This document shows positions 33,857 to 42,226 of a stretch of 64,000 bases of DNA, piece by piece; the stretch's first letter is position 1; every line of letters starts with the position of its first letter. The translations under genes were made by a program, and so were the position numbers. The DNA is taken from positions 62,001 to 126,000 of the forward strand of contig JAEUKE010000043.1 in the NCBI GenBank assembly GCA_016794345.1, in the 5' to 3' direction. The stretch is from Myxococcales bacterium (GTDB taxonomy: Bacteria > Myxococcota_A > Polyangia > Polyangiales > Polyangiaceae). The notes below the pieces were generated by a model. The model was not told where the DNA came from and ran no database searches. It was given only the letters and a program-made list of their open reading frames with translations.

Positions 33857-35362
33857 GTGAGCGCACGAACGAGAGCGGGGCTGGGCCTCCTGATCGCTTG
33901 CGGCAGCCTCGGCTGGCTCCAGGCGTGCAGCGACGACGCCGCGACCGGCGGCGGCTCGCCGACCACGACGAGCACGACGGGCTCGGCTTGTTTGGCGGGC
34001 TGCGAGGGCGGCGGATCGGGGACGGGCGGCTCCGGCGCCGGCGCCGGCGGCGGGCTCGTCACCGACGTCTGCGGCAACGGAACCTGCGCGCCGAGCGAGC
34101 TCTGCTCGACGTGTGAGGACGACTGCGGCGTCTGCACCGGCGATCCGATCACGGTCACGCGAGGCCCCTATCTCCAGATGGGCACCGACGACGCGGTCAC
34201 GGTGAAGTGGCGCACCGCCGAGCCGAGCGGCTCGGTCGTCGCCCTGGGCACGACGCTGGGCCAGCTCACCGCCGTGGCGAACGGCCCATCCGAGCCCACG
34301 ACCGAACACGAGGTCCGCGTGACCGCGCTCGACCCGAGCACGCAGTACTTCTACGCGTTCGGTACGCCCGAGAGCCCGCTGGTCGGCGGCGATGCGGAGC
34401 ATTTCTTCTCCACCTCCCCCACCAAGGGCACCGCCCAGCCGACCCGTCTCTGGGTCATCGGCGACGCCGGCACGGCCAACGCCAATCAAGAGGCCGTGCG
34501 CGATGCGTATCTCGCGTTCGTCGGCGCGCAGCGCGCGGACCTCTTCCTCATGTTGGGTGACAACGCCTATTCGGACGGCACCGACGACGAATACCAGGAG
34601 GCCGTCTTCGACATGTACCCCCAGGTGCTGAAGAACACCGTCACCTGGGCCACGCTCGGAAACCACGACGGCCACTCGGCGGACTCGGGCACCGAGACCG
34701 GCCCCTACTACGACATCTTCTCGCTCCCTCGGCAGGCGGAGGCCGGCGGCGTACCCTCCGGGACGGAGGCGTATTACTCATTCGACTACGGTACGATCCA
34801 TTTCGTTTGCCTCGACTCGTACGACTCCGACACGAGCACCGACGGAGACATGCTCACCTGGCTCACGAGCGATCTGACGGCCAATACGCAGCCCTGGCTC
34901 GTGGCGTTCTGGCACCACCCCCCGTACACGAAGGGGTCCCACGACTCCGACGACGAAGGCGAGCTGATCGACATGCGGGAGCGGGCGTTGCCGATCCTCG
35001 AGTCCTTTGGGGTCGACCTCATCCTGACGGGACACAGCCACGCCTACGAGCGGTCGTATTACATCAGCGGCCATTATGGTGACTCGGGCTCGTTCTCGAA
35101 TGCGAACCTGATCGACGGTGGGGACGGCCGCGCGGACGGCGACGGCGCGTACACCCGAGACCAGGGCTCCGAGGCGGGCGCCGTCTACGTCGTCGCCGGA
35201 TCCTCCGGGCAGACGAGCGGCGGTACGCTCGATCACCCCGCCATGTTCGTCTCGCTGAACGAGCTCGGCTCGCTCGTGGTGGACGTCGCCGGGAGCACGC
35301 TCGACGCGACGTTCATCGACGACACGGGGGACGTCCGCGACACGTTTTCGATAGCGAAGTGA
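33857..35362 (+). CDS. purple-acid-phosphatase-like lipoprotein
   Basis: 501 aa from the GTG at 33857, directly before a lipoprotein signal with WLQAC. The Gly/Thr/Ser linker (to about residue 70) and a Cys-rich stretch precede an Fn3-like domain (TRGPYLQMGTDDAVTVKWRT). The metallophosphoesterase domain has all five metal-binding blocks: GDAG, GDNAY with the tyrosine typical of purple acid phosphatases, GNHDGH, WHHPPY and GHSHAYER. It should release phosphate from organic esters outside the cell, with an Fe/metal dinuclear site. The TPR gene follows 16 bases later, same strand. It diverges from the phosphatase lipoprotein at 33688. Confidence 0.9.
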   Translation: MSARTRAGLGLLIACGSLGWLQACSDDAATGGGSPTTTSTTGSACLAGCEGGGSGTGGSGAGAGGGLVTDVCGNGTCAPSELCSTCEDDCGVCTGDPITVTRGPYLQMGTDDAVTVKWRTAEPSGSVVALGTTLGQLTAVANGPSEPTTEHEVRVTALDPSTQYFYAFGTPESPLVGGDAEHFFSTSPTKGTAQPTRLWVIGDAGTANANQEAVRDAYLAFVGAQRADLFLMLGDNAYSDGTDDEYQEAVFDMYPQVLKNTVTWATLGNHDGHSADSGTETGPYYDIFSLPRQAEAGGVPSGTEAYYSFDYGTIHFVCLDSYDSDTSTDGDMLTWLTSDLTANTQPWLVAFWHHPPYTKGSHDSDDEGELIDMRERALPILESFGVDLILTGHSHAYERSYYISGHYGDSGSFSNANLIDGGDGRADGDGAYTRDQGSEAGAVYVVAGSSGQTSGGTLDHPAMFVSLNELGSLVVDVAGSTLDATFIDDTGDVRDTFSIAK

Positions 35363-35378
35363 CGAAGGGCCCACAACG

Positions 35379-36317
35379 TTGCGTGCAGCCGCAGTCTGCC
35401 TCGCGCTGACGCTCGCCATTGCGGCGCGCGAGGCGCGCGCGCACGGCGACGTGCACCGGCGGATCGAGGCGCTCGACCGCCTCCTCGCGACCGAAGGCGG
35501 CGACGCGGCTCGCTTGATGGAGCGCGGGACGCTCTACGCCAGCGATCAGGATTGGCCGGCCGCGGTGCGCGACCTGGAGGGGGCCCGGGACCTCGACCCC
35601 ACCCTGCCGGGCCTGGACGAGCGGCTCGCCAATGCGCTCTTGCAGGTCGGCGAGGCCGAGCGCGCGGCCCTCGAGCTCGAAGCCGTGCTCGCCCGCGATC
35701 CGACGAGCGCGGACGCGCGGCTCGTCCGCGCGCGAGCCCTCGCCGATCTCGGCCGCTTCGACGAAGCGGATGCGGAGTTCGGGCGCGCGATAGAGCTGGC
35801 AGCGAAGCCGTCGCCTCGCATGTACCTCGACCGAGCCGGCGCGCTGCTCGAGGCGACGCCCGCGAGGACCGACGCGGCGCTCGCCGCGCTTGAGTCCGGC
35901 GTCGAGCGACTCGGTGCGCTCGTGGTCTTCGTCGAGCGTGCGCAGGAGATCGAGCTCGCGCGGGGACGCGCCGCCGAGGCGCTCGCCTGGACCGACCGCT
36001 TGCCCGACGACGTGAGGGCGGCGCCCGACTGGCGCCTTCGCCGCGCCAAGATCCACGACGCCGCCGGCAATCGTTCGGCTGCGAGGCGCGAGCTCGAGGC
36101 GGCCTTGTCGGCGCTCGAAGCGCTCCCTCCGAACCGGCGCCGAACCGAGGCGCTCGAAGCGCTCCGTACGGAGATCCTGGTGTTGCAGGCGAGCCTCCAG
36201 GACGCGGAGCTGGCTCGCTCGCCGACTTCGTGGTGGTGGGCCGCGGCCGGCGGCGCGACCGCCCTCGTCGCGGCCTTGCTCCTCCGGAGTCGGGCTCGAC
36301 CCAGCCGAGCTCGCTGA
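35379..36317 (+). CDS. TPR-repeat protein with C-terminal membrane helix
   Basis: 312 aa from a TTG. An N-terminal signal (AVCLALTLAIAA, cleavage after ARA) is followed by TPR-like helix pairs (ARLMERGTLYASDQDWPAAVRD, LLQVGEAERAALELEAVLARDP, RALADLGRFDEADAEFGRAIE). A hydrophobic helix near residues 285-302 (WWWAAAGGATALVAALLL) is followed by an Arg-rich end, so the repeats should lie outside the inner membrane and the tail inside. It is 16 bases after the phosphatase gene, suggesting the pair acts together, perhaps as holder and enzyme. Confidence 0.7.
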   Translation: MRAAAVCLALTLAIAAREARAHGDVHRRIEALDRLLATEGGDAARLMERGTLYASDQDWPAAVRDLEGARDLDPTLPGLDERLANALLQVGEAERAALELEAVLARDPTSADARLVRARALADLGRFDEADAEFGRAIELAAKPSPRMYLDRAGALLEATPARTDAALAALESGVERLGALVVFVERAQEIELARGRAAEALAWTDRLPDDVRAAPDWRLRRAKIHDAAGNRSAARRELEAALSALEALPPNRRRTEALEALRTEILVLQASLQDAELARSPTSWWWAAAGGATALVAALLLRSRARPSRAR

Positions 36318-36321
36318 ACCG

Positions 36322-36654
36322 CTAGCCCCGGATCGCGAGCTGGAACGGATCGTACACCGCGATCTCTTCGCCCTCCTGACGAACGACGAAGGTCCGCTGC
36401 GGCGGGCAGAGGCCCTTGGGTCGGACCAGGCTCCCGGTCTTCAGATCGAACGCGTACCGATGAACCGGGCAGACGAGGCAGTCGTCCTCCACCCAGCCTG
36501 TGGCCATGCTGGCCCCGGCGTGGTTGCACGACTCTTCCATGGCGTAGACCCCGGTCGGGGTGCGCACGACGACCACGCCGAAGGGCGGGTAGTCGAGCCG
36601 GACGAGGGGCTCGGCGTCGAGGCGACCCGACGGGATGCGTCCAACGAGCTTCAT
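36322..36654 (-). CDS. Rieske-type [2Fe-2S] ferredoxin
   Basis: 110 aa from the ATG at 36654; the frame is open further upstream, but that part has no domain. C43-x-H45 (SCNHAG) and C62-x2-H65 (CPVHRY) form the canonical Rieske cluster ligands with the usual spacing, and KTGSLV follows as in dioxygenase-type ferredoxins. It transfers electrons in the cytoplasm, perhaps to an oxygenase not in this window. The gene ends four bases from the convergent TPR gene. Confidence 0.9.
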   Translation of the reverse strand: MKLVGRIPSGRLDAEPLVRLDYPPFGVVVVRTPTGVYAMEESCNHAGASMATGWVEDDCLVCPVHRYAFDLKTGSLVRPKGLCPPQRTFVVRQEGEEIAVYDPFQLAIRG

Positions 36655-36801
36655 GCGGGCCTCGGGTGGCCATCTTCGGGGCAGGCGGAGGCGAGAGCAA
36701 CCGCGCTGCGCAGCCGGACGCCCCGCCGCTCGCGGTGCTTGCCCGGGCTCCCACCGGGGCCCCCTACCCCCGGCAAACCCGGCGACCCTCGGGAATACAC
36801 G

Positions 36802-36819
36802 ACAAACACATTCGTTTGT
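36802..36819. promoter_or_regulatory. inverted repeat upstream of -35 (operator candidate)
   Basis: ACAAAC (36802-36807) and GTTTGT (36814-36819) are a perfect inverted repeat with six bases between, ending eight bases before the -35 hexamer. It is AT-rich against a GC-rich background and placed like an activator or repressor site. The binding protein is unknown. Confidence 0.4.
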
Positions 36820-36827
36820 GGCGGCGG

Positions 36828-36855
36828 TTGACACGGATCAGCCCGCAACTAGGAT
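36828..36855 (+). promoter_or_regulatory. sigma-70-like promoter for the ABC-pheT operon
   Basis: TTGACA at 36828-36833, then 16 bases, then TAGGAT at 36850-36855 (four of six matches to TATAAT). It would leave a leader of about 100 bases before the TTG start at 36964. Confidence 0.45.
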
Positions 36856-36954
36856 GCCGCCCTCGCGGAGGGCACCACTGACCCCCCGCACAGCACCCGT
36901 TCGCACGGGGCCAGGCGTCCGTCGTTCGCGCCGGCTCCACCCGTTTTTTTCTCG

Positions 36955-36959
36955 GAGGT
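36955..36959 (+). promoter_or_regulatory. ribosome binding site deciding a TTG start
   Basis: GGAGG four bases before the TTG at 36964 is the strongest such site in the region and supports TTG over the ATG five codons later. Confidence 0.6.
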
Positions 36960-36963
36960 CACT

Positions 36964-38259
36964 TTGGCCAGCGACGTGATGATCGAGGCGCAGAAGCTGT
37001 CGAAGCTCTACGGCTCATTCCGTGCCCTCGACAAGGTCAGCTTCCAGGTCCGCCGCGGCGAGGTCGTAGGGTTCCTCGGGCCGAACGGCGCCGGCAAGTC
37101 GACGACCATGCGCATCCTGACGTGCTTCATCTCTGCGTCCGACGGCGCGGCGAAGGTGCACGGGGTCGACGTGTTCGACGACCCGCTCCAGGTCCGCCGC
37201 AAGCTCGGCTACCTGCCGCAGCGCGCCCCGCTCTACGGAGAGATGACCGTCTGGGACTACCTCCGGTTCGCCGCAGAGATGCGCGGGCTGGACGACAGCG
37301 CATTCCGTTCCCGCATGAAGACGGTGGTCGAGGTCTGCGGCCTGGCGAAGGTCCTCGGAAAGGACATCCGCACGCTCTCGCACGGCTACCGCCAGCGTGT
37401 CGGCCTCGGCCAGGCGCTGGTGCACGACCCGCCGGTCCTCATCCTCGACGAGCCCACCAGCGATCTCGATCCGAACGAGAAGGCGGAGGTCATCCGCTAC
37501 ATCAAGGAGATCGGGAAGAACCGGACGGTCCTCCTCTCCACGCACAACCTGAGCGAGGTCGAGGCCGCATGCGCGCGTGCGATCATCGTCTCCAAAGGAC
37601 GTGTCGTCGCCGACGGCCCGCTGGACGACATCCGCGCGCGGAGCGGCAAGGTCCGCTACGTCGTCACCGTGCACGAGAAGAAGGTGTACGAGGGCGGTGA
37701 GGGCTACCGCGACTCGGCGCGCAAGCCGCCCTCCGCGGAAGAGGTGCAGGAGGCGCTCCGCGGTCTGCCGGGCGTGCTCACCGTGCGTGAGCTCCCGACG
37801 GACGACAGCGCCCACAGCTTCGAGCTGGCAGGCCCGCTCGGCACCGACGTGCGCGCCGACATCTTCCAGCTCATCGTCCAGAAGGGCTGGCTCCTCCTCG
37901 AGATGCGCCGCGAGACGCAGACCCTCGAGGACGTGTTCAAGGCTCTCACACGCGGCGACGAGCGCGCGGACCGCGGCCGCGCCCTCTTGAACGACGAGGA
38001 CGACGACCACGCCGGCCCGGCCGCGGCAGCAGCAGCCGCGGCGGCCTCCGAAGAGGAGGACGACGAGCCCGAGGACGACGAGTCGGAGGACGAGGACGAA
38101 GAGGACGACGCGTCCGAGGAAGAGGACAAAGCCGCCGCCGAGGACGAGGACGAGTCCGACGAGGACGAAGAGGAAGACGCGTCCGACGAGGACGACGCGT
38201 CCGACGAGGACGAAGAAGAAGACGCGTCCGACGAGGACAAAGGCAAGAAGAAGGACTGA
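36964..38259 (+). CDS. ABC transporter ATP-binding protein, GldA-like, with acidic tail
   Basis: 431 aa from a TTG with a strong ribosome binding site. The ATPase core (about 1-315) has Walker A GPNGAGKST, Q-loop LPQRAP, signature LSHGYRQR and Walker B VLILDEPT. The first 300 residues and their ABC-2 context fit GldA-type ATPases, which with GldF and GldG form a complex named from Flavobacterium gliding but found widely. The last about 90 residues are extraordinary: nearly all Asp and Glu with a few Ser and Ala, including near-repeats of EEDASDED, ending GKKKD. No such tail belongs to the family. The permease starts two bases downstream. Confidence 0.9.
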   Translation: MASDVMIEAQKLSKLYGSFRALDKVSFQVRRGEVVGFLGPNGAGKSTTMRILTCFISASDGAAKVHGVDVFDDPLQVRRKLGYLPQRAPLYGEMTVWDYLRFAAEMRGLDDSAFRSRMKTVVEVCGLAKVLGKDIRTLSHGYRQRVGLGQALVHDPPVLILDEPTSDLDPNEKAEVIRYIKEIGKNRTVLLSTHNLSEVEAACARAIIVSKGRVVADGPLDDIRARSGKVRYVVTVHEKKVYEGGEGYRDSARKPPSAEEVQEALRGLPGVLTVRELPTDDSAHSFELAGPLGTDVRADIFQLIVQKGWLLLEMRRETQTLEDVFKALTRGDERADRGRALLNDEDDDHAGPAAAAAAAAASEEEDDEPEDDESEDEDEEDDASEEEDKAAAEDEDESDEDEEEDASDEDDASDEDEEEDASDEDKGKKKD

Positions 38260-38261
38260 CG

Positions 38262-38999
38262 ATGAGCCCGACGCTGACAATCGCGAAGCGTGAGCTTCGC
38301 GCCAACTTCGATTCCGCGGCCCTCTATGTGGTCGTGTGCATCTGCCTGCCGGTCCTGGCCCTCTTCTTCTTCTACTACGAAGGAGGCTTCTGGCAGGCGA
38401 ACCGCGCCAGCTTCGAGCGGCTGTTCCTCTTTGCGGCGCGCGGCATCTCCGCGGTGGTCGTGCCCGTCGTTACGATGCGCCTCGTCGCGGAGGAGCGACG
38501 CAGCGGCACGCTTGAGATGCTCATCACCCTCCCGGTGAAGGACCACCAGGTCATCGTCGGGAAATTCCTGAGCGCGTGGGCGGTCACGCTCATCCTCATC
38601 GCCAGCACGATGCTCTTCCCCATCCTCATGTTCAAGGCGCCGTGGAGCCTCGGCTCGCTGGACTGGGGCCCGGTCATCACCGGCTACCTCGGGCTCGTCC
38701 TCCTGAGCGCGGCAGGCGTCTCGGTGGGCTTGCTCATCTCCTCGATCACGGAGAGCCAGATCGTCGCCGTCCTCGTGACAGGCGTCTTGCTCGTGCTGCT
38801 CCACGTGTGCGGCATGTTCTTGGACAAGATCGACAACCACACCATGCAGCAGGTGTTCGCGTTCATCAGCTTCGACTCGCGTATGGCGCCGTTCGCCCGC
38901 GGGCTCCTGACGACGCGCGACGTCCTCTACTTCCTCTCGATCACCGCGCTCTGCCTCATGACGGCATTCAGCGCGCTCGAGCGGCGCAAGTGGGCCTGA
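38262..38999 (+). CDS. ABC-2 permease, GldF-like
   Basis: 245 aa with six hydrophobic helices (for example VVCICLPVLALFFFYYE, VTLILIASTMLFPILM, GYLGLVLLSAAGVSVGLL, IVAVLVTGVLLVLLHVCG). The segment ERRSGTLEMLITLPV is the coupling-helix motif of ABC-2 permeases that engages the ATPase. It is cytoplasmic-membrane embedded and forms the channel with the neighbour ATPase. It sits two bases from the ATPase and 12 from the GldG-like gene, so they are surely one operon. Confidence 0.9.
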   Translation: MSPTLTIAKRELRANFDSAALYVVVCICLPVLALFFFYYEGGFWQANRASFERLFLFAARGISAVVVPVVTMRLVAEERRSGTLEMLITLPVKDHQVIVGKFLSAWAVTLILIASTMLFPILMFKAPWSLGSLDWGPVITGYLGLVLLSAAGVSVGLLISSITESQIVAVLVTGVLLVLLHVCGMFLDKIDNHTMQQVFAFISFDSRMAPFARGLLTTRDVLYFLSITALCLMTAFSALERRKWA

Positions 39000-39011
39000 G
39001 AGGGAACGACG

Positions 39012-40913
39012 ATGGAACGCAAAGCTAGGGCAGCAACCTTCACGGGCATCTACCTGGTGCTCCTCGCCGCCATCCTCGTGGTGGTGAACGTCATCTCCTT
39101 CTCGGCCTTCAAGCGGTTCGACATGACCGCCGAGGAGCGCTTCACTCTCTCGAAGGGCTCGAAGCGGCTCGTCGCCGACGGCCTCAAGCAAGAGCTCCGG
39201 GTGGACGCGTACGTCACGCGCGGCCTCGCCAAGAGCGACGCCTTCATCCAGGACCTCACCGCGCTCTTCAAGGAGTACGAGAACGCGGACTGCAAGGACC
39301 TGGTCGACGACAAGGGCAACCCCACCTGCAAGGACCCGGCGGCGAAGAGCAAGTTCGTCTTCCGTCTCATCGAGCCGAAGACGCAGGAAGAAAAGGAAGC
39401 CGCCAAGAAGGAGTGCTCGGGCAACCAGTGCCTCCAGGAGCAGATCCTCGACGAGGGCAGCGCGAGCGGCGACACGGTCACGATCGGCAAGGGCTTCATG
39501 GGGTTCGTGATCAACTACGGCTCCGAGAAAGAGGTCATCCCGTTCTGGCCGCCGAACGACACGCAGGGCCTCGAGTTCTTCCTCACGAACAAGATCCGCG
39601 AGGTCCGCGACCGCGCCGACAAGATCGAGACGAAGATTGGCGTCCTCACCGGCAAGGACGAGATCAAGCTCTCGGAGAACAACCTCTTCGGTGGCAGCCA
39701 GCCGTTCAACCTCCAGAGCCTCTTCAAGGAGTACTTCCCGTTCTACACGTTCGAGGACGTGGATCTGCAGAACGGTGAGGCGGAGATCAACGCGGAGCTG
39801 AAGGGCCTCATCATCACGCAGCCCGGCAAGGACTTCACCGAGAAGGAGCTGCGCCGCATCGACGAGTTCCTCATGCGCGGCGACAAGAAGCTCGTCGTGT
39901 ACGCGAGCGCCGTGAACCTGAAGGCGAGCGACGCGGCGATGAAGGCCTCGCTCTCCACGCACGGCCTCGAGAAGCTCCTCGACGGCTACGGCGTCGAGAT
40001 GAAGAAGGAGGCCATCCTCGACTTCGGCGGCGGCCTGCGCCTGCCGGCGATGAACCCCACGACCGGGCAGCAGGTCTGGATCATGAACCCGCCGATCACC
40101 GTCCTTCAGGACGAGGATCGTTTCGAGGGTGACCAGAAGCTCCTCGACACGTCCTTCCCTGCGTTCTTCCGCATGCGCCAGGTCGCCTTCCCGTTCGCCT
40201 CGCCGCTGCTCCTCCACCAGGACAAGCAGCCCGACGCGAAGTTCAAGGTCGTCGCGCGCACCTATCCCGGCTCGACGACGGACGCCTCCGACGGCATCCC
40301 GATGAAGTTCTCGGACAAGTGGGCGCAGAAGGGCCCGGCCGAGCAGCGCATCGTCGGCGTCGCCATCGAAGGCACGCTGAAGACCGCCTTCCCGAGCGGC
40401 GACAAGATGGGCATCGAGGCGCCGGCGCAGTCCAAGGCGCCCGGCGGCATCCTCGTCATCTCGTCCTCGCAGTTCCTCGCGAACCCGTTCGCGCGCTCCG
40501 GCAACCCGCCCCCGATGCCCCCGCAGCTGCAGATGATGGGCCCCATGGGCGGCGACCCCGAGCTGCAGATGTTCGCGCGCCCCTACTTCGAGAACTACTT
40601 CCGACCGCTCGTCATGAGCTTCAAGAACACGATCGACTGGATGAGCGGCGACGCCGACCTCATCGCGGTCAGCGCGAAGCTCCTGGGCGAGCCGACCCTC
40701 TCGTACACGGACGTGAGCAAGCCCGAGTACAAGGAGGACGAGACGCCGGAGGAGCAGGAGAAGAAGGCGGAGGCTTACCGCGCCCAGCGCGTCGAGCTTC
40801 AGAAACGCGTCCAGTGGACGCTCACCATCGTCCCCGCGCTCCTCTTCGCGGCGGCCGGCTTCCTCCGCTGGCGCGCCAAAGAGGCGTCGCGAGAGAAGAT
40901 CTCGATCGGTTGA
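39012..40913 (+). CDS. GldG-like ABC-associated membrane protein
   Basis: 633 aa. An N-terminal helix (TGIYLVLLAAILVVVNVISF) leads into a large extracytoplasmic region, closed by a second helix near the C-terminus (VQWTLTIVPALLFAAAGFLRW). This two-helix layout with an intervening domain of the type KRFDMTAEERFTLSKGSK is that of the GldG/ABC-type uncharacterised transport family. Segments such as IKIGVLTGKDEIKLSE and GLIITQPGKDFTEKELRRID lie in the soluble part. It probably couples the transporter to substrate outside the membrane. The inserted Lys/Cys-rich stretch near residues 95-145 is unusual. The DUF4340 gene follows 11 bases later. Confidence 0.85.
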   Translation: MERKARAATFTGIYLVLLAAILVVVNVISFSAFKRFDMTAEERFTLSKGSKRLVADGLKQELRVDAYVTRGLAKSDAFIQDLTALFKEYENADCKDLVDDKGNPTCKDPAAKSKFVFRLIEPKTQEEKEAAKKECSGNQCLQEQILDEGSASGDTVTIGKGFMGFVINYGSEKEVIPFWPPNDTQGLEFFLTNKIREVRDRADKIETKIGVLTGKDEIKLSENNLFGGSQPFNLQSLFKEYFPFYTFEDVDLQNGEAEINAELKGLIITQPGKDFTEKELRRIDEFLMRGDKKLVVYASAVNLKASDAAMKASLSTHGLEKLLDGYGVEMKKEAILDFGGGLRLPAMNPTTGQQVWIMNPPITVLQDEDRFEGDQKLLDTSFPAFFRMRQVAFPFASPLLLHQDKQPDAKFKVVARTYPGSTTDASDGIPMKFSDKWAQKGPAEQRIVGVAIEGTLKTAFPSGDKMGIEAPAQSKAPGGILVISSSQFLANPFARSGNPPPMPPQLQMMGPMGGDPELQMFARPYFENYFRPLVMSFKNTIDWMSGDADLIAVSAKLLGEPTLSYTDVSKPEYKEDETPEEQEKKAEAYRAQRVELQKRVQWTLTIVPALLFAAAGFLRWRAKEASREKISIG

Positions 40914-40924
40914 GGTAGACCACC

Positions 40925-42217
40925 ATGAAACCTGAGCAAAAGATCGCCGGCGCCGTCGCCGTCCTGCTCGCTCTGGGCGGCGCCTTCTACTTCACGCGCG
41001 ACAGCGCCAAGGCCGAGCGCGAGGCGCACTCCGGCGCGTCGACCAAGAGCGACCTGCCCAACATCACCGTCGTCAAGGAAGAGGCGGACAAGATCACCAA
41101 GCTCGAGTTCAAGAGCGGGGACAAGGAGCAGATCGTCCTCGAGAAGAAGGGCGACGCCTGGGAGATCACGAAGCCCATCCAGGCCAAGGCGAACAAGAAC
41201 GACATCAAGAGCTTGCTCGACGGCCTGAAGGACCTGAAGACCAAGGACGTCATCGACCGCACGACCGCCGGCTACGACCAATACGACGTGTCGGACGGCA
41301 AGGGCGTGCACTTCGTCGCCTACAAGGGCGGCGACAAGGCGATCGACGTCATCTTCGGCAAGAGCGGCACGCGCGGTCAGATGGTGCGCGTCGTCGGCAC
41401 CGACGGCATCTGGATCGCGGACGGCTACCAGTCCCACCTCTACACGAAGGAGGTGAAGAACTGGCGCGACAAGTCGATCGTCGAGTTCGAGGAAGCCAAC
41501 GTCGCGAGCGTCGAGATCGAGAACGAAAACGGCAAGTACATCTTCACCAAGGCGGGCGACAACTGGTCCGGCACCTTCAAGGACTCGGGCAAGCCGAAGA
41601 AGAAGGAAGAGGACAAGAAGGACGACGCCAAGGCCGACAAGAAAGACGACAAGGCCGAGCCGAAAAAAGACGGCGACAAGAAGGACGAGAAGAAGCCCGA
41701 AGCCAAGAAGGACGAGCCCAAGAAGGACGACGCCAAGAAGGACGAGGGTGACAAGAAGCCCGAAGCCAAGAAGGACGAGCCGAAGAAGGACGAAGGCGAG
41801 AAGAAGCCCTCGAAAGACGGCTGGGAGAAGTTCGACGGCAAGAAGGTCGAGGACATGCTCCGCGCGTTCAAGAAGCTGAACGCGATCGACTTCGCGGACG
41901 CCGGCGCCGAGACGGGCCTCGAAGACACGGCCAAGGCCGCGACGGACGGCGGCCCGGCGAAGGTCACGATCACCTTCAAAGACGGCAAGAGCGTCGTCAT
42001 CTACGTCGGCAAGACGCAGAAGGGCACGAACCGCTTCGTCAAGAAGACGGATGACGCGACGGTCTGGGTCATCTCGTCCTGGTCGGCGGACTGGGCCACG
42101 GCGGAGCCGTCGAAGTTCGAGAAGAAGGACGAGAAGAAGGTCGACAAGAAGGACGGCGATCCGCACGGCGGGCACGACGAGCCCGACCTGGGCGATCTCG
42201 ACCTGCCCGAGGAATGA
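40925..42217 (+). CDS. DUF4340 protein with a long charged insertion
   Basis: 430 aa. An N-terminal hydrophobic helix (KIAGAVAVLLALGGAFYF) anchors it. Two DUF4340-type beta domains (about 45-215 and 300-395) are split by about 85 residues of Lys/Asp/Glu repeats (KKDEPKKDDAKKDEGDKK and KKPEAKKDEPKKDEG). The DUF4340 family is linked to GldG-like operons, as here. The insertion is mixed charge, so it probably forms an extended or coiled spacer. DNA of the insertion is itself repetitive. The end of the gene (GGHDEPDLGDLDLPEE) is acidic. pheT starts nine bases later. Confidence 0.82.
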   Translation: MKPEQKIAGAVAVLLALGGAFYFTRDSAKAEREAHSGASTKSDLPNITVVKEEADKITKLEFKSGDKEQIVLEKKGDAWEITKPIQAKANKNDIKSLLDGLKDLKTKDVIDRTTAGYDQYDVSDGKGVHFVAYKGGDKAIDVIFGKSGTRGQMVRVVGTDGIWIADGYQSHLYTKEVKNWRDKSIVEFEEANVASVEIENENGKYIFTKAGDNWSGTFKDSGKPKKKEEDKKDDAKADKKDDKAEPKKDGDKKDEKKPEAKKDEPKKDDAKKDEGDKKPEAKKDEPKKDEGEKKPSKDGWEKFDGKKVEDMLRAFKKLNAIDFADAGAETGLEDTAKAATDGGPAKVTITFKDGKSVVIYVGKTQKGTNRFVKKTDDATVWVISSWSADWATAEPSKFEKKDEKKVDKKDGDPHGGHDEPDLGDLDLPEE

Positions 42218-42226
42218 CGGAATCGA

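Larger units (their letters stand above)
36655..36963. other. 309-base divergent gap before the Gld-type ABC operon
   Basis: Between the Rieske gene (minus) and the ABC ATPase (plus). It holds the promoter and inverted repeat described separately and a C/T-rich leader (36930-36954). I see no other gene; open frames here are extensions of the Rieske frame without domain content. Confidence 0.5.

Noticed and set aside
38040..38250. Acidic DNA/protein stretch as a possible separate small gene
   Set aside because: It is in frame with the ATPase and has no own start or ribosome site; treated as its tail.
37704..40217. Minus-strand frame of over 800 codons
   Set aside because: Antisense to the ABC operon; Leu/Glu-rich shadow due to GC-rich third positions.
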